A DNA stretch of 64,000 nt from Fasciola hepatica. Its lineage: Eukaryota > Platyhelminthes > Trematoda > Plagiorchiida > Fasciolidae. This document shows, in pieces, positions 10,621 to 23,230 of this stretch. The stretch spans positions 23,905,001 to 23,969,000 of the forward strand of contig CANUEZ040000024.1 in NCBI GenBank assembly GCA_948099385.1. Reading direction: 5' to 3'. Made by a program: the position numbers and the translations under genes. The notes under the pieces were generated by a model. That model did no database searches. It was given only the letters and a program-made list of their open reading frames with translations, and was not told the DNA's origin. Within the stretch, counting starts at the first letter, position 1; every line of letters begins with the position of its first letter.

Positions 10621-11904
10621 AATACGGAGATGAAATTCTCTCATATTCCGTATATTTACAAGCCCCAAAGCGATTATTACATATTTCTAAGAAACCGTAT
10701 TACATCACTGCAGTAGGGAAAGTTCAATATTCTTTTGGGTGGGACAGTTTTTTGAAATGCTTCACTTGTTGAAATCATCTCCATCTTTGGTGGTACGTCG
10801 GCTCGTTACCGCCGCCCATCTAATGCGGCATCGTGTGGACCACCACTCAGTCTCAAGTTCAAAGCAAATGTGAAATCCAGTTGGCTTGGTTTTGGTGAAA
10901 CATGATTTCTGTCCCTTCCAGGTTGTGAATGGGAGCCAATGAAGAAATAGACGTTTTAAATGTCAAATCTTTCATAGTTGAACGATGGGACACAAGATAC
11001 CATGTAGGGGAACTAGATAATGCGCCCTTGCGCTAGTTCACATATAACTGGGCATGATGGCTACTCGAGGAGATAATACAAGACTAACGGTTTGTTTGAA
11101 GCATCAGTGTTTTTGTAATTTCAGAATGTTGGTTATTTGAAATCACGGCGATGAATACCGACTACGATAATCATTATATGGTTTAGCGTGCTGGGCTAAC
11201 AAGAGGAACGGCATACGGACATGGCTGATAACTACAATCACGAATCGGATGATGTCTCGTTCGTAATCAAAATACCAGAGTCGCGAACCACGGAGACTTT
11301 AGCAAGAACCTGCACAGCAAAAGAATACAGTGAGAAGCTGTCAAGGAGGATTCACAAGAGCACGCGTAGCACTGGCGGCTGAACCAGGATCAGCTTAGTT
11401 GGGAGTGACAAAAAAAGTTTAAGCATGAGTTGGCAATTACCGGAAATCGGTTTAGTGTCACTACAGTGCTCCATTTTGGCTTGCTTTATTCAACGTATCT
11501 GGTTTGCTTAGTACTTCTCGTCTCAAAGTAATTTTGGTCGGTCCCAAAACATACTTATCCCGAGGGGATATGGGTGGAAAAATCCTTTACCATTCTCTAG
11601 TTGGTTCACCATTTTCAAAACAGATACCTACCCGTTGGTGCTCTGAAAGAGTCAGCCTTCATGATAAAAAAAAATAGTGATTTCACTTAATTAATAAGAA
11701 TAATCATTAACTGGAACGCTGAATATTCCCCTCTCAGGGTGTATAACTACTTGACTTGCATTGCTGAACCACACATCAAGAACCTCTGCCCATGTAGAAT
11801 AATCACGGGCGTGAGCTGAGAATTTGCAGTATACTTGCTGTAGCTTACCAGCTTACCAGCGTGGATCCAGATCAGAGGTGATCAAAAGGAGGATATAAAT
11901 TCTG

Positions 11905-12005
11905 AGTTCCACTTCTGCCACTGTGGGTCAGATTTTGACTGACCGCGAAACTCTGTCCAGAAATATTGTTCATTTTCGTACAGTGAATAAAAGGATGTAA
12001 CATGA
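11905..12005 (+). repeat. SINE-like family 4, copy c (tail)
   Basis: It shares GACTGACCGCGAAACTC, then GTCCAGAAATATTGT and an AT-rich end with GAATAAAAGGATGTAACATG, matching the tail of copy a near 5630-5702. The B-box half is poorly preserved. Confidence 0.45.
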
Positions 12006-15000
12006 TTATTCATTTCCTCATAAGTTAAAGACGGCTAGCACGTGTGTGGTAGTGCCTATAATTCCGAGTTATTTTTAAAGGATGCTTTTCCATCACGCCT
12101 TTAATCAGTCAACAGAATATCAATAATATTTGCAATCTCCTAAGTTTTCACTAGTGTTGAATAAATGATATGTCCTACGGCGATATAACATGTGTATTCC
12201 ACTTCTATTGGAAGGGGTTAGAAATAAGCGTGAATACACTTTTTGCCTTTAAAAATGGCCCCCATTAACCAAGGCGGTGCATTTCTACGGGTTGGAACTG
12301 CTTACGAGGTTGGACTGAACTACGAATCGAAGATAGGGGAATAAGGTTAATAAGTTAAAGTGAGCATTTAGTTCATCGAGTTACCAGGTACTAGCAAGAT
12401 CCCGGGACTGGCCTAGGAGAAAGGCGACAAGGGAAATGTTCCAAGGTTCTCCAGAAGACGATGCGAGGTCAGTCGGCTACGTGAACAAAAATGTTTCATG
12501 AAAGCTCGCAGTCTGACGATTGCAGCTTGAAGCTAAAGCAAAACCAGATACAAAGTGGACTAAAGGAGCTACGTCCGCTTGCAGAGCAGTAAGAGTGTTT
12601 TTCTTCAATTGGCGGAAACCAATTATCAATACGGCTATCAGACAAACAACGAATACGGCCCTCTGGCAGTAAAAAGGGTACAAACTGCATGAAGCTAAGT
12701 TAGAAATCGTTATACGTATCTAGTTTAACTAACGCAACCAAACTCGGGCATTGCCGGATCGGTATAGCTAGAGTGACTGTAAAACCCGCAAGACACTGTG
12801 TCATTTTCTTGTTCCTTTCACTCAGTCACTAGGGCTTTATTTAAGCTCTTCGTGAGAAAAACCCTTCAGTCAATGAGAAATGTTGTTTGGCGAAAACTGT
12901 CGTTCTGTCAGTTTTGTTCAACAACTCTACCCAACTAATTGTCTCGCACAAAGTCAATTCACTCCACTACCCCTCCAGTATCGTCGTCGGAAGCACTGAT
13001 ATTCATTTCGATCTGTTTGACCGGTGTCCCCCAGGGTGCATCTTCACCATTATCACCATAACCACCGATCGCAGTCCGCTACGACTACTTAGACAATTAT
13101 ACACTTTTATTATAGTGTTGTGTGTGCTTTTGTACCAGGCATCTGGTTTGACATAACAGCTTCTCGGAGTGACTTAACGAGAGAGAGAGAGAGAGCGTGA
13201 TCGAGAGAAATGACGAGAAAAAATCAATAAGCAAGATCAATAAGCATTCACCTCGTTTCATGAGAATAAATGTTAGCATGAAGCTACAATTCCCCTCACG
13301 ATGCCTTTTATCTGGAATCGCAGTCTTTTGTCAGTGGAATAATGTATTTAGAATGATACCTCCAATTAGCTGACCTGCCAATAAAATCGCCTAAGTTAAT
13401 AAATTAGGTTTAAGTATACTAATTGCCGATCAGAATGTTCCATTATATGATAATGTAATATCAAAGATTATCAAGACGGGACATTTGTAATTTTTCTGTT
13501 TGCTTGTCTCCCGTCGTTTACCGTTCAGTAGACTACTAATTTCTAAACGTCTTCAGACCATAGCGACCACTGTTCAAGAAGGTAAAGGAGCTGTATTTGA
13601 AAAAAAATTCCGTATATCTTTTAAAATTTTGGAACGAGGAGCTTCATGACACAACTCAGGCAGAGTCAAAAATGGTGACCGTCTATTCGTCTGTCGGTGT
13701 TCTTGTTTTGTTTCCCAGTAATGAGTTGGTTGTCAACGACTGTTCAGTTAGTTTCCTAATTCTAAAAAGGCACACGTATAATCGACTGAAAAAGACCTTT
13801 GCGAAATTTCCCCATTCTACAGTATGATACAAGAAATTTCCGCTATGCACTTGCCGAATTGTTGTTTGCACAGTCGCCTCAGCCTCAATTCCCTTACTTA
13901 TTTATCGTCATCACATCGAACTGGAAACGCACGACCAGGCTGCACATCTATGAAGTCTAGTCTAGCAGTTTTCTGAGATGGTTTGTCATGCAGTATCACC
14001 GATCAACTCCATATTCAAAATAGACTGAAGTACTGTACAACGGCTTCATCAAGGCTGCCTCATAAAAGGAGCAGACCTTATCCACCGCGTCCCACTTGGA
14101 ACTCGAATCCGGAGTGCACACACTCACGTTACCTTTGGGCTGACTCCGCGTCAACATTACATGATGGCATAACACCCATCTATTTATCTGACCCTGACTA
14201 TGGACGGTAACAACTCGTCTAACCGTCCGATTTTTCTGTGCTTGAAGCGTTTTTTTGTCTTGATAAAGAAGAAATTTTACTAGAAAGTTTTCTCATGGTA
14301 GATCTCACTAGCTGATTGAGGCTGCACTAACTTATCTTCTTTAGGATGAAATGAAAATCTTTCGTAGTCAAAATCATGTATTCTGTCGATAAGAATATTT
14401 CTCATAAAAAATATTGTTTTAGGGCTGCTCTCAATTAAAAACGAGTAATAATAATAATGCCTTATTTGTATGGACCTCATTCTGAAATATTTTTGCTCCA
14501 GACGGTAGCTTTTCCCCAAAACAGACTATCGGCTCGAAGTAACGATTGAAAAACTTATAATATATCCAATTAGACAGTGTCTGTTTTGCATCAGTTGAAG
14601 CGATGCTGAATTTGATTTGTCAGTAGTAGGGACAAGATTGATCGTGTTTCTGGTGACCCTTTTGATACCCTCTTTCTTTTTCGGCAACCACAATAATATT
14701 CAAATTCGGCCCCGTCTGAATATCGTCGCAGTTAGAGCAGCTATTGTGGTGAACGAATAACAGCAGTCAGTCAATTGATTTGCATTTACTTTCCTACTTC
14801 GTTTCTGTCGATGTTCGTCCGATAACATCCCGCAGAATGATAAACTGACCACCTGTCATCATCCCCCTAGAAAACAGTGAGGGGTGGGTAGATGGATGCA
14901 TGGATGACAGTACGGCTGGATGGAGGACTGCGGGATGCTTTTGTAATGCGGTGATGGCGCTTGTATTTAACCACGGACCAAATCAATTGTCCAATAGGGT

Positions 15001-16810
15001 TCATTGGCCTAGTAACCGTTTGAGTTCATTCTGCCCCAGTCCAGTCCGGCCGTTTTCGTAGTACCGAGGCAGTCATCTTTTTGATGTGTTAAAAGAGCAA
15101 CAGACAAACCTGACCAGGTGCAATTTCGAGATCGTTCACTCAGAATCAGCTGATCGATCTTATCTCGAAGGCCGCTTCAACTTCTGGCTCTGACGATCCC
15201 TATCAGTGTGGAATAATCAGGTGGCATCGAATGAATGCTGTCCAGCTACGCAGGCAGCAAGCAGCCACACGCACACAACTAGCACATCTAGACGTACACA
15301 TAAACCACGGTCAGCCACGTGGACAGGTTTCTACAACCATGTAAATCTCCTATTCCACGAATACACACAAACGAGGCCCAGAACAGTAGTGAGAGTGATA
15401 AGAGTACGATCTGCTCTTGTGATCGGATGACAATGATAAATGTGAATCGAAAAGACAAAAAGTCTACGGCGGAAGGCTTGCATAGTGACTGTATGGTAGT
15501 CAGTTTTAGTGGTGGTGGTGGTGGTGGATTTTTCTAGGCAGCTGCTTCTAATTCGTAAACTGACAATTATAAACGAACTGACATTGGGATAATGGTGTGG
15601 GTGCGTGTCCAGTGGTCACTGTGGTAATGGTCGTGGGGATGTTAAAATACCCATGTGTTTTCTATAAACTACGAGATACACATTCACACATCTTCAGGGA
15701 CAAGGCAATGTGCATGCCACCCCATTTCATACTGTTGGTTAACATTCGTTTCCAAACAATTCAGCCTGTGAAATTTGTTGTTAGAAGTCATAAATAGCCC
15801 AATAATTTCTCGGTGACTCCCCTAAGATGACAAGAAAATGTAAGTACTAAAATTTGGCTATCCTTTACCTTTAAAAATGATCGTAAAGTTTCCGTGCTCT
15901 TTCACCATTCACGGATGAACATTTTGGGAGTGTTCGTATCGTTGGATGGCCACGGATTGTATACGTACAACTATAAGTCTGACAAAGAGAAATACGTTTC
16001 TCTAGTTCGTCTTGTCCGAATGATTTCTAAGCGGGATAATCATTGCGGGAGTGGGCGTTCTTGATTCACTTTTCCTCAAGAGAAAAGTCCGGTAAAGTCG
16101 ACAAACATCAAGATAGTAGATTATGCAGCGTTCATCTCTGACAAAAAGTCTTTGCAGTGTAAGTATTTCGCAAAAGTCTCTTTTAGTTGTCCGTCTCCGG
16201 ATTGTATTTCTAGGCTTTTTTCATTTCTGCCCATTGTATTAAATAATTGTTGCACCAACCACGGCTTCCCGTGAAAAGTGAAGGAATGGTTGCAAATATT
16301 GTCAGTACCATTGCTCACTGTCACGGATGATAGTCGCCTGAATGGTCTCCGGTCTAAGCTCGGACTATCGGGAAAGACACCAGTGTTGCATAATTTTTGC
16401 ATCATACCACAATGCCGTTTGGTGCACTACAAGTCAAGTTCCGTTTCCCGTCTTCTCCAATGAGCAGGCCATTGGGACTACGGGAAACTATCATTTCCGA
16501 AGCTCTCATGGTTCAAAATTGTCTGAAAAATAACCTGATAGAAAGAAACCTGGTTACTAATATTCGATTCAGTCCTGTTTCATTCTACTTCATCAAGGAC
16601 GGTAAAAATCTGAGTCACGGAATGTGTCCACTCGTTCTACTCATACTGATAATACCAGATGAAGGACAGGCGTCACTTAGTGCTATCCTATATCATAGAA
16701 GAAGACGCATTTACGGATTATTCTTATGAATGGTGAATAAAACCGGGACAGTTGCTGCGTATCATTGGAACAGTAGTTCGCACATTATTGGGTATTTACT
16801 TGCGTCATTC
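12006..16810. other. Intronic sequence, nothing coding recognised
   Basis: Only short ORFs without domains. Small repeats include (GA)n at about 13179-13195 and a GGT run at about 15511-15527. Nothing else stands out on either strand. Confidence 0.4.
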
Positions 16811-16814
16811 ACAC

Positions 16815-16945
16815 CCGACTGACCGTACCGCGATAGGTCAGGTGGTGGAGCATCTGCCAGATAAGCGGAATGTAGCTGGTTCAAATCCGGCTCACTGTGT
16901 TAGCCCTCTGGATGTGAAAAATGTAAGTGGATTTCCCACTCTTTT
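16815..16945 (+). repeat. SINE-like family 1, copy b (tRNA-derived)
   Basis: A-box-like GGTGGTGGAGCATC and B-box GGTTCAAATCC are both recognisable. They are followed by CTGGATGTGAAAAATGTAAG and TGGATTTCCCA, shared with the other copies. The 69-codon ORF over this region is produced by the repeat. Confidence 0.65.
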
Positions 16946-18431
16946 AATTACAGAAATTTAATTTCCGGAAACCCCAAAACTACACCAAACCCTTCCACAC
17001 ACACGTATGTCATTGCTTCACAATAAACTGGCAAGTTTATGCGGCACAGTTGCATCGCATACGTTCGTCTTCGGAAATCTTTGCACCAATTTATCCATCG
17101 GTAAAAATACAGGCATAAGCCGCTCAAAATCTGCGAAATAGATCTAAGTTAAACGAAGTCTTCGGTTATATCGACCGATCCAAAAACAATTCTAGGTATA
17201 AAGAAGACAGCGTGAGAAACTAAGTACGATTAGACGTTTACTGTTCCCGCCTTCATATTGTACTTTCTACCAACAGCTCAGATTCGTGGTACTTGTGATG
17301 TAAGCGATTGTCACGTGTGTTCCACATAGCTAACAAAACACAATCCGGAAAGACGCATACACTTCTGAATCCTACACGGCTATATAGTTTAGCGAGGCGA
17401 CTAGCCATTCATTGAGCATCCACAAGATTAACTATAATTCATCAGCGAAACGACAAGTGTGAGAAGTATGCAAATTCGAGTTGCACACCTATTCAATTCT
17501 GCCCCGTTCACCTAGTTGTCAGCCAGTGTGTATGTCTGCTGTAATAGGATTTCACGAAGCACTGGTCTGTTTGTTACAATCTTTACCAAAATGTTCGATG
17601 AATCCCTCAGATAATTGCTCACTCCGTATATTTTTTCTCGGGAGGTCTGTTCACGCCCTGAGCATAGAATTCGGTATGGATTGTTGCATTTATGCTCTTC
17701 GTTTTTTATTTGCTAGCTTACAGCTTCATCAGATTTGATATTTTGTCAGCCTATGGTTACTAAATACTTCTTTAAATTTCGGGAGCATTTACCCATGACA
17801 ACTTCCGTTAGGGATAAATTCACTTGGATATCAAGTGTAATGTTCTCAACGTCAGATGCGGTTTGAGGCATATATACCACAGCATAACTTCAGCAGATTT
17901 CCTTTATGTCATGTTTCTTCAGTCGTTCTGAGAAATGTTAAACTTTTTACTATTTCAGTTCATTCCACAGTTAATCTCAACACGAATGTCGCCCTGGTTT
18001 GTTACTGATTGAGTCCGTAGAACAGGAATAGATCTGAATGTGCGAATAAGAGTGGTTTTGTTTGTCTCCGTGTTTTTTTCCCTGACTTGCAGTATTTATG
18101 GTGCCTACGGACACTTTCTAGTTCGGGAAAGGGGAAAGCTGTTTAAAGAACACATTGCCGCTTAACCGAATGCCACATTTTCTATTATCCGAAGACAGGA
18201 ACCCATTCTCTGGCTCAATGACGAAGTCCATGGTGGGACGTTATTGCCACCTTCGAATGCAGTGCAGTTTACGCCATGTGTCCAGTGGTGGTCATTTGAC
18301 GCGTTGCTGGTGCTTATCACTTTTGTTCATCCACCGGATACCGGTGCACCTAAACTGCCAACGACGCCACCACCATCAATCTTTTGCGTGTTATTCACAC
18401 GCGAGTTCGTTCGGTCTTTGGCGCGCGCATT

Positions 18432-18453
18432 CACACACAAACACACACACACC
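18432..18453. repeat. (CA)n microsatellite
   Basis: A short interrupted CA run. The opposite-strand reading gives a spurious Cys-Val-rich ORF. Confidence 0.8.
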
Positions 18454-18889
18454 TTGCGTAAATGTGCACCACAAACAATCTGGTCGTCTGAAAGAGGCAC
18501 TCCGGGGGGTCATACATAGGATCAGAAACGACTAGTCCCACCATTAACACCACCATCAGCGCAACAAAAGTCGATAACCAACTTACCAGCATTACAGCCG
18601 TTACATCAACGGCAATGGCAACTGATGTGCCGGCTTTTTGTGTGGTACCGAAGCACACGCACACTCGCGCGCGAATACCAAAATCTTAAATCTATTGGGT
18701 GTTCCTCTTCTGTATGATCCCCTGTCTAATGCTGCCGTGACGAGATGACCTTGAGAAATGCGCGTCTGTTCGAAAAGCTACGTTACTTTTAATTAAACAC
18801 ACGCGTGGTCAGTACGTGTGTTATGTGGTGTGTTGCTTTCAGGTGTTTCATCTGCTTGTTTCTCTGAGCACGTGCATGCGCGTGGTGGG

Positions 18890-18954
18890 GTTGATGGGGG
18901 TGTTGTTGCTCGTGATGTGTCTGCACGCGTGAGCGAGCAACCGAACCAATCAAC
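18890..18954. other. Imperfect inverted repeat, possible hairpin
   Basis: GTTGAT...TTGCTCG (18890-18912) pairs with CGAGCAA...ATCAAC (18934-18954), leaving a loop of about 21 bases. The outer and inner stem parts pair well, with a mismatched middle. No known RNA family is recognised. Confidence 0.35.
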
Positions 18955-19988
18955 TCAGCAGGGGAGCGGAGTTCTCTCGGCCAAGCAAGAATTGCTTCCT
19001 TTAAGCCGTTCTCTCGCTCGACAACTTGCCAGATGCCATTAGGTGTGGGTAGTCCCGAAAAAGATTGACACTACAGGATTGTGGTGATGTCCAAGGATCT
19101 GTTCGTTTCGATCCGACCTGACTGATCGATCCACATATACTCGGTTCAAGAAAGATGTTGAGGTTATCATCGGATTAAAGTAGCATATTGCCGGATAGAA
19201 GATAGTTCAGTGACATTAACTAGGACACGCACTGCAACAGATTCAACGGAAACACACCTTACTCAAAATCGAGTCATTTGTAATGCGTCTAGAAATCAAT
19301 GGAGTCGTTCACAAACGACCACTACTTCCTGCTTATTACACAAATGCAAGGCTGAATCTTTGCACTGATACACTTTGACTTTTGCAGAGGCCATTAAAAA
19401 TTCCATCTAATATCCAATGGGACTACGCTTCTAGAACAATGAGGTTTACAAAAACGAAAAAATGGACTTCATGTTTTGAGTGCGCATACGGAGAATATGA
19501 ATTTTATTGATACTGAAATGATGTGAGTTTGTCAGGCAAATATTATCATTCAATCGTCATCCAATTAAAAATGAATGGGACTTAACCGTTCCTATCAACG
19601 AGTAATATTTCCAGTAAGGGTCCGAAGAGAATCACAATGAAACCCTAGAAGAGAAAGCGGCCCACAGAGCGCGTATTCTGTATTCTCTATTATCAGCTTA
19701 TGATATAGCTGGCATGCATGTGCATCCGTTGATGGTTGAACGATATCGGTCTGAGGTAAGGTGTTCGAATCTGATCATGGCTGTTCAAGTATGGTATTAG
19801 ACAGTCTCCCGCAGTTTTCCGAGTTGTCACAGTGTCTAACCAAGTGGAACCGTACACGGTTCCTCACTCCTATTTTTAGCATGGTAGCTTTCGGCTCTCG
19901 TTGGTTATAGGTATGACCTTTTCAGTGCATAATTGTGGCTAAAAAATGAAATAGCTAACTTGACTGTGTGTGAGAAAAGTGGACTTAC

Positions 19989-20331
19989 CGCCTCATGAGA
20001 TGACAACTTGTTGTGGCGTGAGGGAAAACTCCTGAAAGTTCTGTAGACTATAATCAAGCTCTTCTGCAATGACCAGAGTCGTGTGTCCAATGAACTCCAT
20101 TACCGGCTTCGTTAGCCATTCATTGGCCTCCGGAGCCACTACACGGTAATATTGAGGGGTATAGACAACGACTAGATAATGAGGCGTGTCACCACACACT
20201 CCGATTTCCATGCATTTCTTTTGTCGTCTTTCGTAGCCGACGTACGTGCATGACTTTGAAGTCGTTTCTTTAACCTCCAGATTATAGTGGTAAACCATAC
20301 CATTTCTCAATAACTTGACGTTAGAAGACAA
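19989..20331 (-). CDS. Possible cystatin-like domain exon, antisense in ZIC intron
   Basis: This is an open minus-strand stretch of 112 codons. Near its start, NGMVYHYNLEVKETTSKSC resembles the cystatin strand after the QVVAG loop. It continues with Cys residues and PHYLVVVYTPQY, like the cystatin second hairpin. The second half, EANEWLTKPVMEF...FSLTPQQVV, resembles the N-terminal helix and QxVxG loop of a following domain. Type 2 cystatin genes have an intron near QVVAG, and here a consensus donor GTAAGT begins at 19988, just after QQVVIS. However, an in-frame TGA (19995-19993) precedes that donor by four bases, so it is either a terminal exon or a relic. Flukes are known to have multidomain cystatins (cysteine protease inhibitors). 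No partner exon was identified. Confidence 0.35.
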
Positions 20332-21795
20332 TCAAACTGGTAGTTAAGACAGTACAATTCTTCGAATCAGTGAACAGCTTCCGTGCTATTGTCTTGATAA
20401 AACAACACTGTAATGTATCGGTGAATTAGAAGCTCGATTGTCTAAGCTCGAACGAATGGTAGGAAAGCGTTCAATTCAATACGAAAGTGGAAAATCAGTC
20501 TATTGCTCACTCGGTTGCTAACAGGTCTCCGAGATGTCGGTTCTTTGGATGATGCGCGAAAAGTAGCACAATGTGAAATAGAAAAGGGAGGCGAGTCTTT
20601 TGTTCATTCTCAACCATTTTATTACCATCACTTCTTGGATTCATATAACTCCCTGACAAAATCATGCTGAGCACAATAAGGTCCACTTGATCCAATTTCA
20701 TTTGTGGCCTCGAAGCAAATGACATCCTACTTCGCCTCCACAACAGCCTTGATTCAACCTTACCAGTTCCGTCCGCTAGTCCTACTCGGCTTCTTCGGCA
20801 ATCCACACAGACACACATGCTGAGGGGGGAGGGATGTGGACGAAAAAACTCATTTCCCCATCCGAACAACTTCATTTCCCGTCTGCGGTATACTGGGGAC
20901 TTATAATTCACACCTTTTCGAGTAACCGTACCCCGAGTATGTACCTAAATTAGTTCTCGCATCGTGTGGTATGCCTATGGTGGTGGTAGGGGTGGTTCAA
21001 TGAGCAGAAAGTCTGGTCAAACAGGCTGACCAATCCCAACCAATCGGGTCAACCTCGTGTTGGTCTGCCGTCTATGCTCATACCAGTCTCTGTTTGAAAG
21101 CACGTTAGTTTTGCTACATCGTTGAAATTTAATCAGTCAAAACGTAACCGGAATCGAACATAAAGGTCATAATCACACCAGGCTTCAACCGCCTGCAACA
21201 TTCCCCCCGTTTTTCGATTCCGAAGCTTTCTTGAACCAAGTTAGTTTTCGGAACCTGAGCCCTAGGGGCACAGGAAGTCTTTAGGGTGGAAATCTTCGGG
21301 CGGAACATGGGAAATTAGTACATTTCAGAGTTCAAAACTCCACAGGGGGCCCAAGTTAGTAACTAAACTAAGTCTGATCAAGTGTGAATTTCCTTTTAGA
21401 ATGATAATCTCTGGGCATTCCATCAGTTAGACAAAATCCCCTGTCATTCGTAAGCCTGATTAGTTTAACAAGTTGAAACCATTTTGTTCCTCTTACACGT
21501 GAAACGGAGATTATCTAAATCGTATCTTGTACGCGTTATTTTTTTGGTCCTAACCAATCAAAGCCCAAACCGCTCACCGAAGGGGGTTAACATTTTCTTT
21601 ATCAATTCATCTTCCCCAATGAATACTGTTTAACTCTGTTCTGGTTGGTTGTAGTAGACTATCTCAAACGGAATTCTCGTGAACTTATTAGCCATGATTG
21701 CCATCTGAAGCACGGTTAAACTACCGCGTTAAAATAATCAATTTAATTTATTTTTCACTGGATGTCTTACTGGTACAAAGAATCTGGATCTTTGA
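20332..21795. other. Intronic sequence, nothing coding recognised
   Basis: The 134-codon minus frame 20507-20911 shows no domain or plausible splice sites and is probably chance. Confidence 0.4.
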
Positions 21796-21799
21796 TAAT

Positions 21800-21925
21800 G
21801 GGAAATCCACTTGCATTTTTCGTGTCCAAAAGTCCAAAGCCGCAAACCGGACTCGAACGGGCAAACTTTTGCTTACGGAGCAGATGATCTGCCAGACAAA
21901 CTACCTTATTACGACCGGTCGAGTG
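21800..21925 (-). repeat. SINE-like family 1, copy c
   Basis: Read on the minus strand it has TCATCTGCTCCGTAAGC, B-box CGTTCGAGTCCGG, then CGAAAAATGCAAGTGGATTT. This gives the same order and spacing as copy b at 16815-16945. Confidence 0.65.
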
Positions 21926-22318
21926 TGAATAACGCAAATGAATATCCGAGGGTGGACAAATCACTATTCCAGGGATAAACGGCAACGGTCACGATGTTAT
22001 CCTGATCTACTTCACTACTTTGTGATTTTACTTATGTAGTATTAACATGCAAATAACCATTGGAAATGGGTGAAATTACTGTAGAACTTTTTCCTTTTTG
22101 GGTTTGCTAAAAATAATCGGCTGCAATGCACTGCAACGGAGTCCCATTTGGGAATATGTTGATCGCCGTCGGTGGCTGAGGAATTATTAACTTCGTTCAA
22201 GGCCATTGACGAACCTAGTGCATTATAGCGGAACAAATTGTTCACAGCCAGTGCGCGGATACCCTCTTAGTAACTCGTGTGTGATCCATCAGCCTGCTTG
22301 CTGGGATCGAGTCTGAGT

Positions 22319-22545
22319 AGGTGACGGTCTAGTGGCTCAGAGCATTTGATTACCAAGTTGGACGTTGGAGGTTCGAATCCCGTCACAGACACCGGTCACC
22401 CTGGTGGGAGAGAGCAATCAACTGTCCTCCGGCTTGTTACCACTCCTGACTTGTTTGGAACCTGTTTGATTCTCCACCCATTCCAAGCCTCAGTGTCTGG
22501 TTGCCGACTGTAACCAATCGTGAAGCGATACATTGAGGTTCATTG
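22319..22545 (+). repeat. SINE-like family 2, copy a (tRNA-derived)
   Basis: The head has TAGTGGCTCAGAGC (A-box-like), TTTGATTACCAAGT and B-box GGTTCGAATCC. GTGACGG (22321-22327) is complementary to CCGTCAC (22380-22386). The body is CGGTCACCCTGGTGGGAGA, then CAATCAACTG. The tail has CAAGCCTCAGTGTCTGGTTG and CGACTGTAAC. All parts recur in the same order in the minus-strand copy at 34865-35120. Confidence 0.7.
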
Positions 22546-23144
22546 TACTCATACACAAAACATGTAAAAAAGTAATAAACTCTGCCGCCGATGATTCCTT
22601 GCTTGCTTGGTGAAGTAGATGTGCAATGCTTCCATGTGTTTCTCAAAAACAAGTTGAGATTCAGTTCACTTTGCCCAGAACTGATAATGATCACGATCAG
22701 TCCAGCATTCAGAGGGTACTACACGATAATTTACTTGGAATAAAACAATTTGGCGAACAATCTAGCTTTCCGTGCTTCGCCTACTGGCCAATTCTAGCAC
22801 ATTATATAATTCAGGGAACAATGGATGGATATAGGGATACTGGTTGTTTATGTTAAGAAGACAATTCATTTCATAAACATCATGGTAATTAGTCATGATT
22901 CACTGTGAGAAAACGAGTTGTGACCTCAATTCAAGCGTGTAACATAAATCCTTTCCAGAGGCACCATCATTCGTCAATAGAATTCTGAATGGTTACTGTT
23001 TCCACAGTCATCGTACCACCAATATCACTACAATATGCATTAATGGTAGGATAGTTAATTTACATATAATGTGATCCATCATGCCATATCAAAGCTTAAA
23101 TCACCCTTAAAATCCATGCGACATATCATTAGGCTTGCTAGAAG

Positions 23145-23230
23145 TCATCAGTGAAGTGCACATCCACCACGGCTGGGATTCAAACGTCCGGGTGAAGCTG
23201 ATTGGGAGTTCGACTCGCAAATGTTCACTC
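23145..23230 (-). repeat. SINE-like family 3, copy a
   Basis: On the minus strand, TTTGAATCCCAGCCGTGGTGG then ATGTGCACTTCACTGATGAC matches the B-box and 3' flank of copies at 35240-35345, 48625-48745 and 59085-59200. Confidence 0.5.

Noticed and set aside
16752..16961. 69-codon ORF with a VAGSNPAHC-like segment
   Set aside because: This text is the translation of a tRNA-derived SINE B-box, seen again in other copies, not a protein.
20507..20911. 134-codon minus-strand ORF in the ZIC intron
   Set aside because: No domain, composition typical of chance frames and no good splice sites. It was also checked as a partner for the cystatin-like exon and has no cystatin features.
22321..22390. Possible functional tRNA with a GGTTCGAATCC B-box
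   Set aside because: The T-stem is only about two pairs, no acceptable clover-leaf forms, and the sequence continues as a repeated element.
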